Below, one piece after another: positions 1-10,377 of a DNA stretch of 64,000 nucleotides. The DNA lies in contig NZ_RJLN01000005.1 in assembly GCF_003725545.1 (NCBI RefSeq), positions 1 through 64,000 of the forward strand, written 5' to 3'. The translations under genes and the position numbers were made by a program. Source of the stretch: Micromonospora solifontis (GTDB lineage Bacteria; Actinomycetota; Actinomycetes; Mycobacteriales; Micromonosporaceae). Positions within the stretch are counted from its first letter, which is position 1. Every line of letters begins with the position of its first letter. Under the pieces are notes generated by a model that ran no database searches, was not told the origin of the DNA, and worked only from the letters and a program-made list of their open reading frames with translations.

Positions 1-620
1 CTCTCGCGGGGCTTTCGCGGGGCTCGGCCCTGTCCGGGCTGGGCCGCTTCGCGGCGCCGGGACCATGTGTAACGACCGGCGGGCCACCATCATTCCCGGT
101 CATCTGCCGGGCGGGACTGCGTCATCCCGCTGGGCGGGGCGGTGGTCTTCCTCGGCCGTACACCGGTGTTCAACGCCCCCGACCCCACCACCATTCCGCC
201 CCCACGATGTCCCCGGTCACACGCGGTCCGGCCCACACGCACAAACCGAACAGGCCATCCTGAAACCGGACCGCCCATCTCGACCTCGTGACCGGGACAC
301 CTCAGCCATACCGTGACCCGGCCACAGCCGCGACCGCCCAGCCCAGCCACACCGCGATCGCGCAGCCAGCCCACCACGACCGGGGCAGCCAGCGGCACCG
401 ACCGGGCCAACCCAGCCCACCGCCAACCAAACAGCCCTCCCGACCACGATCGGACAAGCACCCACAACTACCTGCCCGACCGGACCGCGGGGCCGGCCGC
501 CGGCGTGATCCGACGCGATATCGCCGACGTGGCGGTATCTGATCCGCTTCTGCCCACGGCAGATCCGCTGCGGGTGAACAGGGGGCGGCGACCGGCCCGG
601 GGGCGGGCAGGGTGGGACGC
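1..620. other. No recognisable gene; GC-rich leader region
   Basis: I see no supported gene here. All six frames hold only short, proline/arginine-rich or glycine-rich open frames typical of high-GC non-coding sequence, and none has a domain I recognise or a good ribosome binding site. The left edge (1-40) contains a short imperfect duplication of a cgcggggct motif. The right end supplies the promoter and leader of the epimerase-like gene that starts at 621. Confidence 0.5.
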
Positions 621-1628
621 ATGAGGTTGCTGATGCTGGGCGGGACAGGATTCGTCGGTGGGGCCACGGTGCGGGAGGCGCTGCGCCGCGGCTGGTCGGT
701 GACGGTGTTCAACCGGGGATTGCACGGCGAGGTGCCGGCCGGCGTCCACCGGTTGCGCGGGGACCGGACGGCGCCGGACGGGTTGGCGGCGCTCGCCGGT
801 GGCCGGTGGGACCTGGTGGTGGACACCTGGGACGGGGCGCCCCGGGCGGTGCGGGACGCGGCGCGGGCCCTCGTCGACGCGGTTCCGCACTACGTCTATG
901 TGTCCAGCGGGTCGGTGTACGCCGAGCCGGTGCCGGACCGGGTGGGCGAGGACGCCGCGACCGTCGATGCCGAGGCGGACGCGGGCGACGGGGACTACCC
1001 GCGCAACAAGTCCGGCGGGGAACGGGCCGCGGTGGAGGTCTACGGTGACCGTGCGTTGCTGGTCCGGGCCGGGCTGATCCTCGGGCCCGGGGAGGACATC
1101 GGTCGGCTGCCCTGGTGGCTGCACCGGGTCGCCCGCGGGGGCGAGGTGCTCGCCCCCGGGCCGCGGGACCTGCCGGTGCAGTACATCGACGTCCGTGACC
1201 TGGCGATCTGGCTGTTGGACCGGGGCAGCGAGGGCGTCGGTGGGGCGTACAACGCGATCGGTCGGACCGGGCACGCGACGATGGGTGAGCTGCTCGACGC
1301 GGCGGTGGCGGCGACCGGGTCGGCCGCCACGCTGCGCTGGACGGACCCGGAGCCGATCCTGGCCGCCGGGGTGGAGCCCTGGAACGACCTGCCGATCTGG
1401 GTCCCGCCGGGGCACCCGTACCGCTGGTTGCAGGAGCGGGGCGTCGAGCGGGCGTACGCGGCGGGGCTGGTCTGCCGGCCGGTCGCCGAGACGGTCGACG
1501 ACACCTGGCGCTGGCTGCGGGCGGTCGGTGGGGTGCCACCGCGCGCCGGGCGACCCGCTCGGGCGGCGGTGGGACTGGCCCCGGAGCGGGAGGCGGCACT
1601 GCTGGCGGGCACTGTGACCGGGAGTTGA
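621..1628 (+). CDS. NAD-dependent epimerase/dehydratase family protein (extended SDR)
   Basis: Predicted cytoplasmic NAD(P)-dependent sugar-epimerase-like or reductase protein of 335 residues. Seen: the N-terminus MRLLMLGGTGFVGG is a Rossmann dinucleotide loop (GGTGFVGG). A YVSSGSVY stretch near residue 95 and a downstream YPRNKSGGE give the Ser and Y-x-x-x-K elements of an extended SDR. The ATG at 621 is preferred over an in-frame GTG at 612 because Rossmann proteins of this family begin directly with the beta strand and a GGGCAGGG purine run lies upstream. Substrate cannot be read from sequence. It stands alone; the neighbouring gene converges on it. Confidence 0.8.
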   Translation: MRLLMLGGTGFVGGATVREALRRGWSVTVFNRGLHGEVPAGVHRLRGDRTAPDGLAALAGGRWDLVVDTWDGAPRAVRDAARALVDAVPHYVYVSSGSVYAEPVPDRVGEDAATVDAEADAGDGDYPRNKSGGERAAVEVYGDRALLVRAGLILGPGEDIGRLPWWLHRVARGGEVLAPGPRDLPVQYIDVRDLAIWLLDRGSEGVGGAYNAIGRTGHATMGELLDAAVAATGSAATLRWTDPEPILAAGVEPWNDLPIWVPPGHPYRWLQERGVERAYAAGLVCRPVAETVDDTWRWLRAVGGVPPRAGRPARAAVGLAPEREAALLAGTVTGS

Positions 1629-1740
1629 CCGGGCAGGCCCCACAGCGACAGCGGACAGCGAAGACGGAGCTGGTCCGGCGGGTCGGCGTCACGGTCGAGC
1701 ACCCGGGGCTTGGGGCGCCGGCGTCCACCGCCCGGCCCGG

Positions 1741-2730
1741 TCATCGCCCGGCCGCTGGCCGGGTACCGACTGGTATGTCCAGCACCTCGTCCACCGACCG
1801 GCGCGGGGTGGCGACGCCCGGCTGGCCGTACCCGATCCGCATGACCATCTGTGGCGTGCCGAACCGGCCCAGCGACAGCCGCAGCGCCTCCCGGGCCGCC
1901 GGCACCTCGATCGGCTGGGAGATCATCGAGGCGGCCAGGCCGGCGTCGGTCGCGGTGAGCAGCACCCGCTGCAGGGCCTGGCCGGCCATGACCTGGTCGA
2001 TCGCGGTGTTTCCCGCCGAGCCGAGGACCGCGACCAGGGGCTCCGGCTCGAAGTCCCGGCCGGGAGCCCGGTTGCGTCCGCCGAAGCCGCGCTGGGGCAG
2101 CAGGTCCTGCGGTTCGCTCTGCGGGCCGCCGGCCGCCGTCGGCACCCCGTCGGGCGAGGGCTCGGAGCGGATCCAGGCGGCCCGTTCGGCCACGTACGCG
2201 GGGTCGCGTTCCAGCACCCGGTGGGCGCTGCGGGCGACCTCCGCGAACGCGTTCACCGCGCTGGTCCCGATCAGCAGCTCCAGCCAGCACTGCTCGGCCC
2301 GGGCGGCCTCGCCCAGCCGCCAGCGGGCGTCGGCGGGCACCGGGTCGGGCCAGAACGGGGCGCGGTTGCTGAACCGGCGGCCGATGGCCGCGTACAGGCT
2401 CTGCTCGGTCGGGGTGGGACGGCGCGGGACGTCCGGGACCAGCCGGGCCACCACGTCCGGGTCGGCCGGGTACGGGCGGAGCCGGACGCTGGCCGGGGTG
2501 CCCGCGACGGCGAGCGCCAGCCGCAGGTTGAACAGCGCCGCCCCGCAGGCGATCCGGGCGCCCCAGCCGCTGGGGTCGGTGGCCGGCAGCCGGCGCAGCG
2601 GGTCGACGGAGAGTTCGATCCCGCCGTCGCGCAGCCGGAACCGCCACGGCTGGGTGTTGTGCAGGGACGGCGCCCGGACGGCGTCGACGAGGGCGGCCCT
2701 GAGCTGCTCGACGGTGAAGCCGGTGGTCAT
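1741..2730 (-). CDS. Acg-like nitroreductase-family FMN protein (first copy)
   Basis: A 329-residue protein of the Acg family, an unusual single-chain member of the FMN-binding nitroreductase fold known from the mycobacterial DosR dormancy regulon. Seen: an N-terminal APSLHNTQPWRFR motif (about residues 18-30), diagnostic of the family, then a long body with RFGTPQMVMRIGYG near the end. ATG at 2730 follows a strong GGAAGGAG. It is divergent from the DevR-like regulator at 2918, and two DosR-type palindromes lie between them. Enzymatic activity of Acg proteins is uncertain (cofactor sequestration has been proposed for the family). A second, more distant copy sits at 5343-6353. Confidence 0.85.
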   Translation of the reverse strand: MTTGFTVEQLRAALVDAVRAPSLHNTQPWRFRLRDGGIELSVDPLRRLPATDPSGWGARIACGAALFNLRLALAVAGTPASVRLRPYPADPDVVARLVPDVPRRPTPTEQSLYAAIGRRFSNRAPFWPDPVPADARWRLGEAARAEQCWLELLIGTSAVNAFAEVARSAHRVLERDPAYVAERAAWIRSEPSPDGVPTAAGGPQSEPQDLLPQRGFGGRNRAPGRDFEPEPLVAVLGSAGNTAIDQVMAGQALQRVLLTATDAGLAASMISQPIEVPAAREALRLSLGRFGTPQMVMRIGYGQPGVATPRRSVDEVLDIPVGTRPAAGR

Positions 2731-2810
2731 GATGCTGCTCCTTCCGTGCGGGCCGTGCCGCCCCCGGTTGGTGTACTCCCACGGTGCGTCGACCAGGGGC
2801 TTTCCGCGCA

Positions 2811-2824
2811 GGGCCGGAGGTCCC
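2811..2824. promoter_or_regulatory. Candidate DosR/DevR box 1
   Basis: The 14-mer GGGCCGGAGGTCCC fits GGGNC-N4-GNCCC, the core of the mycobacterial DosR box (GGGACTWWAGTCCC). It lies 81 bp upstream of the Acg-like gene start (2730) and 94 bp upstream of the DevR-like gene, so it could serve either promoter. It is the weakest of the four because its centre is GC-rich. Confidence 0.4.
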
Positions 2825-2867
2825 CTCCTGCTCGGGTCCGTCTGCCCGCCCGCGGCGCGTCCCGGTA

Positions 2868-2881
2868 GGGACCTTCGACCC
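2868..2881. promoter_or_regulatory. Candidate DosR/DevR box 2
   Basis: GGGACCTTCGACCC matches 11 of 14 positions of the DosR consensus GGGACTWWAGTCCC, including an AT centre. It ends 36 bp before the ATG of the DevR-like gene, so autoregulation is plausible, as in mycobacteria. Confidence 0.55.
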
Positions 2882-2917
2882 GTGCACGAGACCGCCGACA
2901 GAGGGTAGAAAGGACGG

Positions 2918-3556
2918 ATGATCCGGGTGTTCCTGCTCGACGACCACGAGGTCGTCCGTCGTGGCCTTGCCGACCTGCTCACCAGCAGCGGCGACATCGA
3001 GGTGGTCGGTGAGTCCGGCTCCGCCCAGGAGGCGGCCCGGCGCATCCCCGCGCTCCGCCCCGACGTGGCGATCCTCGACGCCCGGCTGCCCGACGGCAAC
3101 GGCATCGACGTGTGCCGGGACATCCGTGCCGTGGACTCCTCGATCAAGGGCCTGATCCTCACCTCGTACGAGGATGACGAGGCGCTCTTCGCGGCGATCA
3201 TGGCCGGCGCCGCCGGCTACGTGCTCAAGCAGATCCGCGGCACCGACCTGGTGGACGCGGTCCGCCGGGTCGCGGCCGGGCAGTCGCTGCTCGACCCGGC
3301 CATCACCACCCGGGTGCTGGAGCGCATCCGCAGCGGGGTGGAGCAGCCGCGCGAGCTGAAGAGCCTCACCGAGCAGGAGCGGCGGATCCTGGAGTACGTG
3401 GCCGAGGGGCTCACCAACCGGGAGATCGCCGGCAAGATGTTCCTGGCCGAGAAGACCGTGAAGAACTACGTCTCCAGCGTGCTGGCGAAGCTGGGGCTGG
3501 AGCGGCGTACCCAGGCGGCGGTGCTCGCCACCCGGCTGCTCGGCAAGAGCCACTGA
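2918..3556 (+). CDS. devR: DevR/DosR-like NarL-family response regulator
   Basis: A 212-residue DNA-binding response regulator. Receiver domain residues 1-120: acidic pocket D8/D9, phosphoacceptor D54 in AILDARLPDGNG, switch T82 in LILTSYE, and K104. LuxR-type HTH about 148-205 with LTEQERRILEYVAEGLTNREIA and the recognition segment FLAEKTVKNYVS. These stretches are extremely close to mycobacterial DosR, which controls the hypoxia/nitric-oxide dormancy regulon. The start at 2918 follows AAAGGAC. It converges on the DevS-like kinase and is surrounded by genes typical of DosR regulons, so I infer it activates them through the GGGNC-N4-GNCCC boxes. Confidence 0.9.
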   Translation: MIRVFLLDDHEVVRRGLADLLTSSGDIEVVGESGSAQEAARRIPALRPDVAILDARLPDGNGIDVCRDIRAVDSSIKGLILTSYEDDEALFAAIMAGAAGYVLKQIRGTDLVDAVRRVAAGQSLLDPAITTRVLERIRSGVEQPRELKSLTEQERRILEYVAEGLTNREIAGKMFLAEKTVKNYVSSVLAKLGLERRTQAAVLATRLLGKSH

Positions 3557-3578
3557 GGCGGCGGGCCGCGCCGCCCGG

Positions 3579-5309
<1,731 letters not shown>

Positions 5310-5342
5310 TTACCGCCCGGTGGCCGGACCGGACGAGTCCGG

Positions 5343-6353
5343 TTACGGGAGGTAGTCGCGCACCGCCGAGGTGTCGACGACCTGCGCGGTGTCCAGCCGC
5401 GGGGTGTGCGGCGGCCCGGCGTGCGTCGGGTCCGCCAGCCCCAGCCGCATCGAGATGTACGGGTAGCCGAGGTCGGACAGCATGTGCCGGAGCGCGTGGC
5501 GGGTGGCCTCGACCTCCACCACGCCGCTGAGCGGGACCAGGGACACCCCGAGGCGGGTGGCGGTGAGCCAGGCGGCGGAGAGGGCCTCGCCGGCCCGCAG
5601 CCAGCTGTCCGGTTCGTCCTCGGTGCCCCAGAGGATGCCGTACACGGCGGCCCGGTCGTGCCCGGGACCCACCGGCAGGGTGCCGTGCCGGCCGAAGTCC
5701 CGCGCCGGGACAGTGGTCCGCGGCGCCTCCTGGGGCAGCACCTCCGGCGGCAGCCCGGTGCCGGTGCCGGCCCGGCTGGTCCAGTACGCCAGCTCCTCCT
5801 GCAGTTGCGGCTCATCGGCCTCGACCGCCGCCGCCTGCTGGGCCGCGCTGGCCAGTTGGATCTTCTGGGTGTCGTCCAGCACTTGGAGGTTGACCCCCTC
5901 GCGGGTGGCCGCACGGTCGATCTCGCCGAGCGCGGCGGTGGGGATCGGCTCATCGCTGACCGGCCGGCGGTCGGTACGGCGGACCTGCATGCACTGCACC
6001 ATGTGCATCGCGTCCGGGTCCGCGCCGGTGTGCTTGAGCCCGGTCAGGCGGGCCAGCAGGTCCGGCTGGTCGGGGTCGGGCAGCCGCTCCACCACCGGTG
6101 TCCAGCCCTCGGCGGCCAGCGCCACCCGGGCGTGGTGCAGCGCGGTGCCGCAGCTGACGACCAGCAGCCGGCCCTCCGGGTCCATGGCGCTGAGGTGACG
6201 CTCCCGGACCACCCGCAGCTCCAGTCCCTCGTGCAGCACCGTCCAGTGCCACGGCTGGGTGTTGTGCACCGAAGGGGCGTGGCCGGCCATCCCGGCTGCC
6301 TCCGCCAGGGCGGTGGTCAGCGGGCGGTCCGTAGCCGGCGTCTCGTGGCTCAT
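5343..6353 (-). CDS. Acg-like nitroreductase-family FMN protein (second copy)
   Basis: A 336-residue paralogue of the protein at 1741-2730, with the family motif HAPSVHNTQPWHW near residue 25 and the conserved middle (PARDFGRHGTLP) and C-terminal SMRLGLADP elements. Start ATG at 6353 follows AGGAAAGG. It is divergent from the P-type ATPase gene and shares with it an intergenic region holding a DosR-type box at 6473. Having two copies beside one DevR/DevS pair resembles mycobacterial dormancy regulons, where several Acg paralogues are co-induced. Confidence 0.85.
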   Translation of the reverse strand: MSHETPATDRPLTTALAEAAGMAGHAPSVHNTQPWHWTVLHEGLELRVVRERHLSAMDPEGRLLVVSCGTALHHARVALAAEGWTPVVERLPDPDQPDLLARLTGLKHTGADPDAMHMVQCMQVRRTDRRPVSDEPIPTAALGEIDRAATREGVNLQVLDDTQKIQLASAAQQAAAVEADEPQLQEELAYWTSRAGTGTGLPPEVLPQEAPRTTVPARDFGRHGTLPVGPGHDRAAVYGILWGTEDEPDSWLRAGEALSAAWLTATRLGVSLVPLSGVVEVEATRHALRHMLSDLGYPYISMRLGLADPTHAGPPHTPRLDTAQVVDTSAVRDYLP

Positions 6354-6472
6354 CGTCACGACCTTTCCTGTTTTCCCCATCGTGCCCCAGACCGGGGCCG
6401 ACCGGGCGGGCTTGCCGCTCCATCCTCGGGCATCCCCGGACGGCCCGCACGCCCCGTCCGTCCCGCGCGTCA

Positions 6473-6486
6473 GGGCCGTTCGACCC
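6473..6486. promoter_or_regulatory. Candidate DosR/DevR box 3
   Basis: GGGCCGTTCGACCC fits GGGNC-N4-GNCCC with a TT centre. It lies 57 bp upstream of the ATPase GTG (6544) and 120 bp upstream of the second Acg-like start (6353), in a divergent promoter region. Confidence 0.5.
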
Positions 6487-6543
6487 CCGGGAATACCCGG
6501 GTTTGCCCTACCTGCGACACGGGGCCACTGAGACGATCCGCAC

Positions 6544-8892
6544 GTGGGAGCGGAACCGCGCGAGTGCGTGCCCGAGCACCCGGTGCAGCGGCGCCGGGCG
6601 GACTGGTTGAAGTGGGCGCCGCTGACCCTGCTCACGCTGGCCGTGCTGGCCGGCGCCGGGCTGTGGTTCGTCGGGCTGCGCGGGGTGGCTCAGCTGATCT
6701 GGGCGGCGGTGACCCTGGTCGCCCTGGTGCCGGCGGTCTGGACCACGTTGCGGCAGCTCTGGCACCGCCAGTTCGGCGTGGACGTGATCGCCGTGCTCGC
6801 CCTGGTCGGCGCGCTCCTGGTCCGGGAGTACCTGGCCGGTGCCGTGATCGCGGTGATGGTGGCCACCGGGCAGGCGTTGGAGAACTACGCGCAGCGCCGG
6901 GCCACCCGGGACCTGCGGGCGCTGCTGGAACGCGCGCCCCGGCAGGCCCGGCGCCGGACCCCCGGCGGGGGGATCGAGGTGGTGCCGCTGGACCGGATCG
7001 CGGTGGGGGACCGGCTGGTGGTCGGTCCGGGCGACGTGGTGCCGGTGGACGGCACCGTCGAGGAGGCCGCGACGCTGGACGAGTCGGTGGTCACCGGCGA
7101 GTCGCAGCTGGTCACCCGGGCCGCGGGGGAGCAGGTGGCCAGCGGTGTGGTGAACGCCGGCGCGGGGTTCGGGCTGCGGGCCCGCAAGAACGCGGCGGAG
7201 AGCACGTACGCCGGGATCGTCCGGCTGGCCGAGGAGGCCACCGCCCGCAAGGCCCCGATGGTCCGGCTGGCCGACCGGTACGCGGCCGGCTTCGTGCCCT
7301 TCACCCTGCTGCTGGCCGGCGCCGCCTGGCTGCTCACCGGCCAGTTCATCCGGGCGGTGGCGGTGCTGGTGGTGGCCACCCCCTGCCCGCTGTTGCTGGC
7401 CACCCCGATCGCCATCGTCTCCGGCCTGTCCCGGGTGGCCCGGCGCGGCGTGCTGGTCCGCGACGGTGGTTCGCTGGAGCTGCTGGGCCGGGCCCGCACC
7501 CTGCTGATGGACAAGACCGGCACGCTCACCGCCGGCCGCCCGCGCGCCGCGGAGACGGTGGTCGCGCCCGGTGGCGACCGGGACGAGGTGCTGCGGCTGG
7601 CCGCCTCCGTCGAACAGCTCTCCCCGCACGTGCTGGCCGCGGCGCTGGTCCGGCAGGCGCGCGAGCAGGGACTGCCGCTGGCCGAGCCGACCGACGTCAC
7701 GGAGGAGCCGGGGCGCGGGGTGACCGGCCGGGTGGGCGGCCGGCTGGTCCGGGTCGGCCAGCTGTCCGGCGAGCCGCCCGAGTGGGCCCACCGGGTCCGC
7801 GAGCGCGCCGAGCTGGCGGGCCGCTCCACCGTCTGGGTCAGCGACGACCGGGCCCCGCTCGGCGCGATCCTGCTCGAGGACCCGGTACGCCCCGACGCCC
7901 GGCGCACCGTGCGGCGGCTGCGCGAGGCCGGGCTGAGCCGCCTGGTGATGGTCACCGGCGACCGGCCGCGGACCGCCCGGCAGGTGGCGCAGACCGTCGG
8001 CGTGGACGACGTCTGGGCGCAGTGCTCGCCCGGGGAGAAGGTCGACCGGGTCAAGGAGGAGTCGGGCCGCGCGGTCACCGTGATGGTCGGCGACGGGGTG
8101 AACGACGCCCCGGCGCTGGCCGAGGCGCACGTCGGGGTGGCGATGGGGGCGACCGGAGCAACGGCCTCGGCCGACGTGGCCGACGCGGTGCTCACCGTGG
8201 ACCGGCTGGACCGGCTCGCCGACGCCGTCGAGATCGCCCGATACGCCCGCCGCATCGCGGTGCAGAGCGCCACCGTCGGGATGGGCCTCGCGGTGGTCGC
8301 GATGGTGGTGGCCGCCGCCGGCGGGCTGCCCCCGGTGGCCGGCGCGTTCCTCCAGGAGGGCATCGACGTGCTGGTGATCCTCAACGCGCTGCGGGCCCTC
8401 GGCGGCGGGCTGCGCCGCCGCGATCTCCCGCCGGAGACCCGGGCCCTGCTCGACCGGTACGCGGGCGAGCACGGCGGGGTGCGCGACGTGCTGGACCGGC
8501 TGCGGGACACGGCCGACCTGGTGGCGCTGAGCCCGGAGGCGGCGGAGTGCGTACCGGCGCTGCGGGACGTGCACCGGCGGCTGGTCGACGACGTGCTGCC
8601 GCACGAGGCGGCCGAGGAGAAGCAGCTCTACCCGGCCCTGGCCGGCCCGTTGGGCAGTGCCGAGGCCACATCGACGATGAGCCGGGCGCACGTGGAGATC
8701 AGCCGGCTGGTGGACCGGATCGGCGGCCATCTGGCCCAGCACCCGGACGGCCGGCTGCGCCGCGACGAGGTCCCGGACCTGCTCGCCGCCCTGTACGGCC
8801 TGGACGCCGTGCTGCGCCTGCACCTGGCGCAGGAGGAGGAGGACTACTTCTCGCTCAACCCGGAGGAGGGGCCGGCCGCGTCGGGCCAGTGA
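6544..8892 (+). CDS. P1B-type metal ATPase with C-terminal hemerythrin-like domain (P1B-5-like)
   Basis: A 782-residue membrane metal pump. Seen: N-terminal membrane segments, TGES actuator motif (about 185), TPCP in the metal-binding transmembrane helix (279-282) where CPC/SPC occurs in other P1B classes, DKTG phosphorylation site (D323), GDGVND hinge (516-521), and a late helix with LQEGID. From about residue 670 it continues as a hemerythrin-like HHE domain (DVHRRL, LPHEAAEEKQ, HVEISRLVD, LHLAQEEEDY). TPC plus C-terminal hemerythrin is the architecture described for P1B-5 pumps linked to Fe/Ni transport. There is no classical N-terminal metal-binding domain. GTG start; DosR-type box 57 bp upstream. 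Confidence 0.88.
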   Translation: MGAEPRECVPEHPVQRRRADWLKWAPLTLLTLAVLAGAGLWFVGLRGVAQLIWAAVTLVALVPAVWTTLRQLWHRQFGVDVIAVLALVGALLVREYLAGAVIAVMVATGQALENYAQRRATRDLRALLERAPRQARRRTPGGGIEVVPLDRIAVGDRLVVGPGDVVPVDGTVEEAATLDESVVTGESQLVTRAAGEQVASGVVNAGAGFGLRARKNAAESTYAGIVRLAEEATARKAPMVRLADRYAAGFVPFTLLLAGAAWLLTGQFIRAVAVLVVATPCPLLLATPIAIVSGLSRVARRGVLVRDGGSLELLGRARTLLMDKTGTLTAGRPRAAETVVAPGGDRDEVLRLAASVEQLSPHVLAAALVRQAREQGLPLAEPTDVTEEPGRGVTGRVGGRLVRVGQLSGEPPEWAHRVRERAELAGRSTVWVSDDRAPLGAILLEDPVRPDARRTVRRLREAGLSRLVMVTGDRPRTARQVAQTVGVDDVWAQCSPGEKVDRVKEESGRAVTVMVGDGVNDAPALAEAHVGVAMGATGATASADVADAVLTVDRLDRLADAVEIARYARRIAVQSATVGMGLAVVAMVVAAAGGLPPVAGAFLQEGIDVLVILNALRALGGGLRRRDLPPETRALLDRYAGEHGGVRDVLDRLRDTADLVALSPEAAECVPALRDVHRRLVDDVLPHEAAEEKQLYPALAGPLGSAEATSTMSRAHVEISRLVDRIGGHLAQHPDGRLRRDEVPDLLAALYGLDAVLRLHLAQEEEDYFSLNPEEGPAASGQ

Positions 8893-8944
8893 CCTTCGCG
8901 CCGGTCTGGCGCCCGCTCGGCGGGTCGCCCGCTCGGCGGGTCGC

Positions 8945-9019
8945 TCGCTCGGTGGCCCGCTCGCTCGGTGGCCCGCTCGCTCGGTGGCCCGCTCGCTCGG
9001 TGGCCCGCTCGCTCGGCGG
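8945..9019. repeat. Tandem 16-bp repeat
   Basis: Four perfect consecutive copies of a 16-bp unit TCGCTCGGTGGCCCGC (8945, 8961, 8977, 8993) followed by a partial copy. Degenerate copies precede it from about 8910. It follows the stop of the ATPase gene and lies in non-coding DNA. Confidence 0.9.
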
Positions 9020-9059
9020 TCGCGTGTCGTGACGACCCCGCCACCCGGTTCTCAGTGAC

Positions 9060-9093
9060 ATGTCGCTGCGACATATTCATGTCTCAGCGACAT
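9060..9093. promoter_or_regulatory. Paired 15-bp palindromes, copy A
   Basis: Two palindromes of the form ATGTC-N5-GACAT: ATGTCGCTGCGACAT (9060-9074, perfect 7-bp arms) and ATGTCTCAGCGACAT (9079-9093), separated by exactly 4 bp. The same architecture, with the same 4-bp spacing, recurs at 28899-28932 in front of the alpha-galactosidase gene. Likely a regulator binding site; the regulator is unknown. The nearest genes here are the ATPase (ends 8892) and a universal stress protein gene that ends at 9511, so neither is obviously its target. Confidence 0.6.
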
Positions 9094-9116
9094 GTCTGAA
9101 CAAAGGACAGGGCCTT

Positions 9117-9440
9117 CCCGCTGGGGTAACGGAGCGTCACGGGCGAAGCGCCGGGGGTGGGAGCGCCGCAGGCGGCGGGAGCGCCGGGGGTGGCAGGGAA
9201 CTGCGGAGCCGGTCCGCGAAGGGCCGAGGGCGCGAGGGGCGAAGTCCGCAAAGGGGCGAGCGGGAAGGGGCACGGGTCCGCGAGAGACGCGAAGGGCCGA
9301 GGGGCGCGAGGGGCGCGGGGCAGGGTCCGCGGTGGGCGAGGGCGCGAGGGGCGAGGGCGCGAGGGGCGAGGGCGCAAGGGGCAGGGTCCGCGAGGGCGTG
9401 CGGGGGCGAGGGGCGCGGTCCGGGGAGGAGCGCTGGGGCG
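9117..9440. repeat. Purine-rich degenerate tandem repeat
   Basis: A non-coding stretch with strong strand asymmetry: the + strand is mainly G and A. It is built from degenerate copies of GCGAGGGGCGAGG-like units, clearest between 9290 and 9400. Open frames across it are compositional artefacts rich in Arg/Gly or Pro/Ser. No gene is supported. Confidence 0.7.
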
Positions 9441-9510
9441 GGGCAGCTGCGGATTGGCCCGCCGTGGACCGGTCGGCCACCCGGGTGGGCGCCGACCGGT
9501 CCGCGCAGGC

Positions 9511-10377
9511 TCAGCGTTCCCGGACCACCGCGACGGGGCAGTGTGCGTGGTGGATGAGCTGCTGGCTGACCGACCCGAGCAGCATGCCCCGCAACCCGCC
9601 CCGGCCCCGGGTGCCGACCACCACGAGCTGGGCCTCCTGGCTCGCCTCCACCAGCAGCGCGGCCGGGTTGCCCGGGGTCACCCGGATCTCCACCGGGACC
9701 TCGGGGAAGGTCTCCCGCCACTGGGCGAGGTCCGCCTCGGCGGCCGCCCGTTCGGTGGCGGTGACCTCCTCCGGATCGAAGCCCGGCGGCACCCACCGCT
9801 CACCGGGCGGCTCCCAGACCCGCAGCACCCGCAGCGGTACGTCCCGCTGCGCGGCCCGCTCGACGGCGAAACCGAGCGCCCGCAGCGAGGTCTCCGAGCC
9901 GTCCACGCCGACCACCACCGGGCCGGAGGTGGCGGCCTGCCCGTCCCGTACCACCACGACCGGGCAGTGCGCGTGGGCGGTGACGGAGACGGCGGTGGAG
10001 CCGGCGAGCAGGCCGCCGAAGCCGCCGTGCCCCCGGCTGCCGAGCACGAGCATGCCAGCCTCGGCGGAGCGTTCCTGGAGCACCAGGGCGGGCGGCCCGT
10101 CGAAGACCTCCCCGTGCACGGTGAGGCCGGGCCGCTCGGCGGCGGCGTCCGCCGCCGCCTTGCGGACCAGGTCCTCCACCTGCCGGCGCGCGGTCTCGTC
10201 CGGCCAGATGCCGGGCGCGACCCCGGGACCGATCCAGCCGGCCACGGTCAACCACTCGAAGACGTACGCCAACCGGACCGGCCGGCCCGAGCGGCCCGCC
10301 TCGTCCATGGCCCAGTCCAGGGCGACCGACGCGTCCGCCGAGCCGTCGTAGCCGACCAGGATCTCCTCGGAACTCAT
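9511..10377 (-). CDS. Universal stress protein with two Usp domains
   Basis: A 288-residue cytoplasmic protein with two tandem Usp domains (about 1-145 and 150-288). Each starts with a beta strand leading into a (V/I)GxDGS motif ([23 protein letters not shown]) and ends with the nucleotide-binding G-x2-G-x9-G-[ST] pattern ([35 protein letters not shown]). These are the ATP-binding Usp signatures. Its ATG overlaps the phosphoketolase stop (ATGA at 10374-10377), so the two genes are translationally coupled. In mycobacteria several such proteins belong to the DosR regulon, which suits the neighbours. Confidence 0.9.
   Translation of the reverse strand: MSSEEILVGYDGSADASVALDWAMDEAGRSGRPVRLAYVFEWLTVAGWIGPGVAPGIWPDETARRQVEDLVRKAAADAAAERPGLTVHGEVFDGPPALVLQERSAEAGMLVLGSRGHGGFGGLLAGSTAVSVTAHAHCPVVVVRDGQAATSGPVVVGVDGSETSLRALGFAVERAAQRDVPLRVLRVWEPPGERWVPPGFDPEEVTATERAAAEADLAQWRETFPEVPVEIRVTPGNPAALLVEASQEAQLVVVGTRGRGGLRGMLLGSVSQQLIHHAHCPVAVVRER

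Noticed and set aside
1040..3553. Very long - strand open frame spanning the epimerase, Acg-like and DevR-like genes
   Set aside because: High-GC shadow: composition is Arg/Gly/Pro-rich without domains, and real genes with ribosome sites and family motifs occupy the other frames.
6508..8823. Long - strand frame opposite the P-type ATPase
   Set aside because: The + strand frame has every P-type ATPase motif; the antisense frame is a codon-bias artefact.
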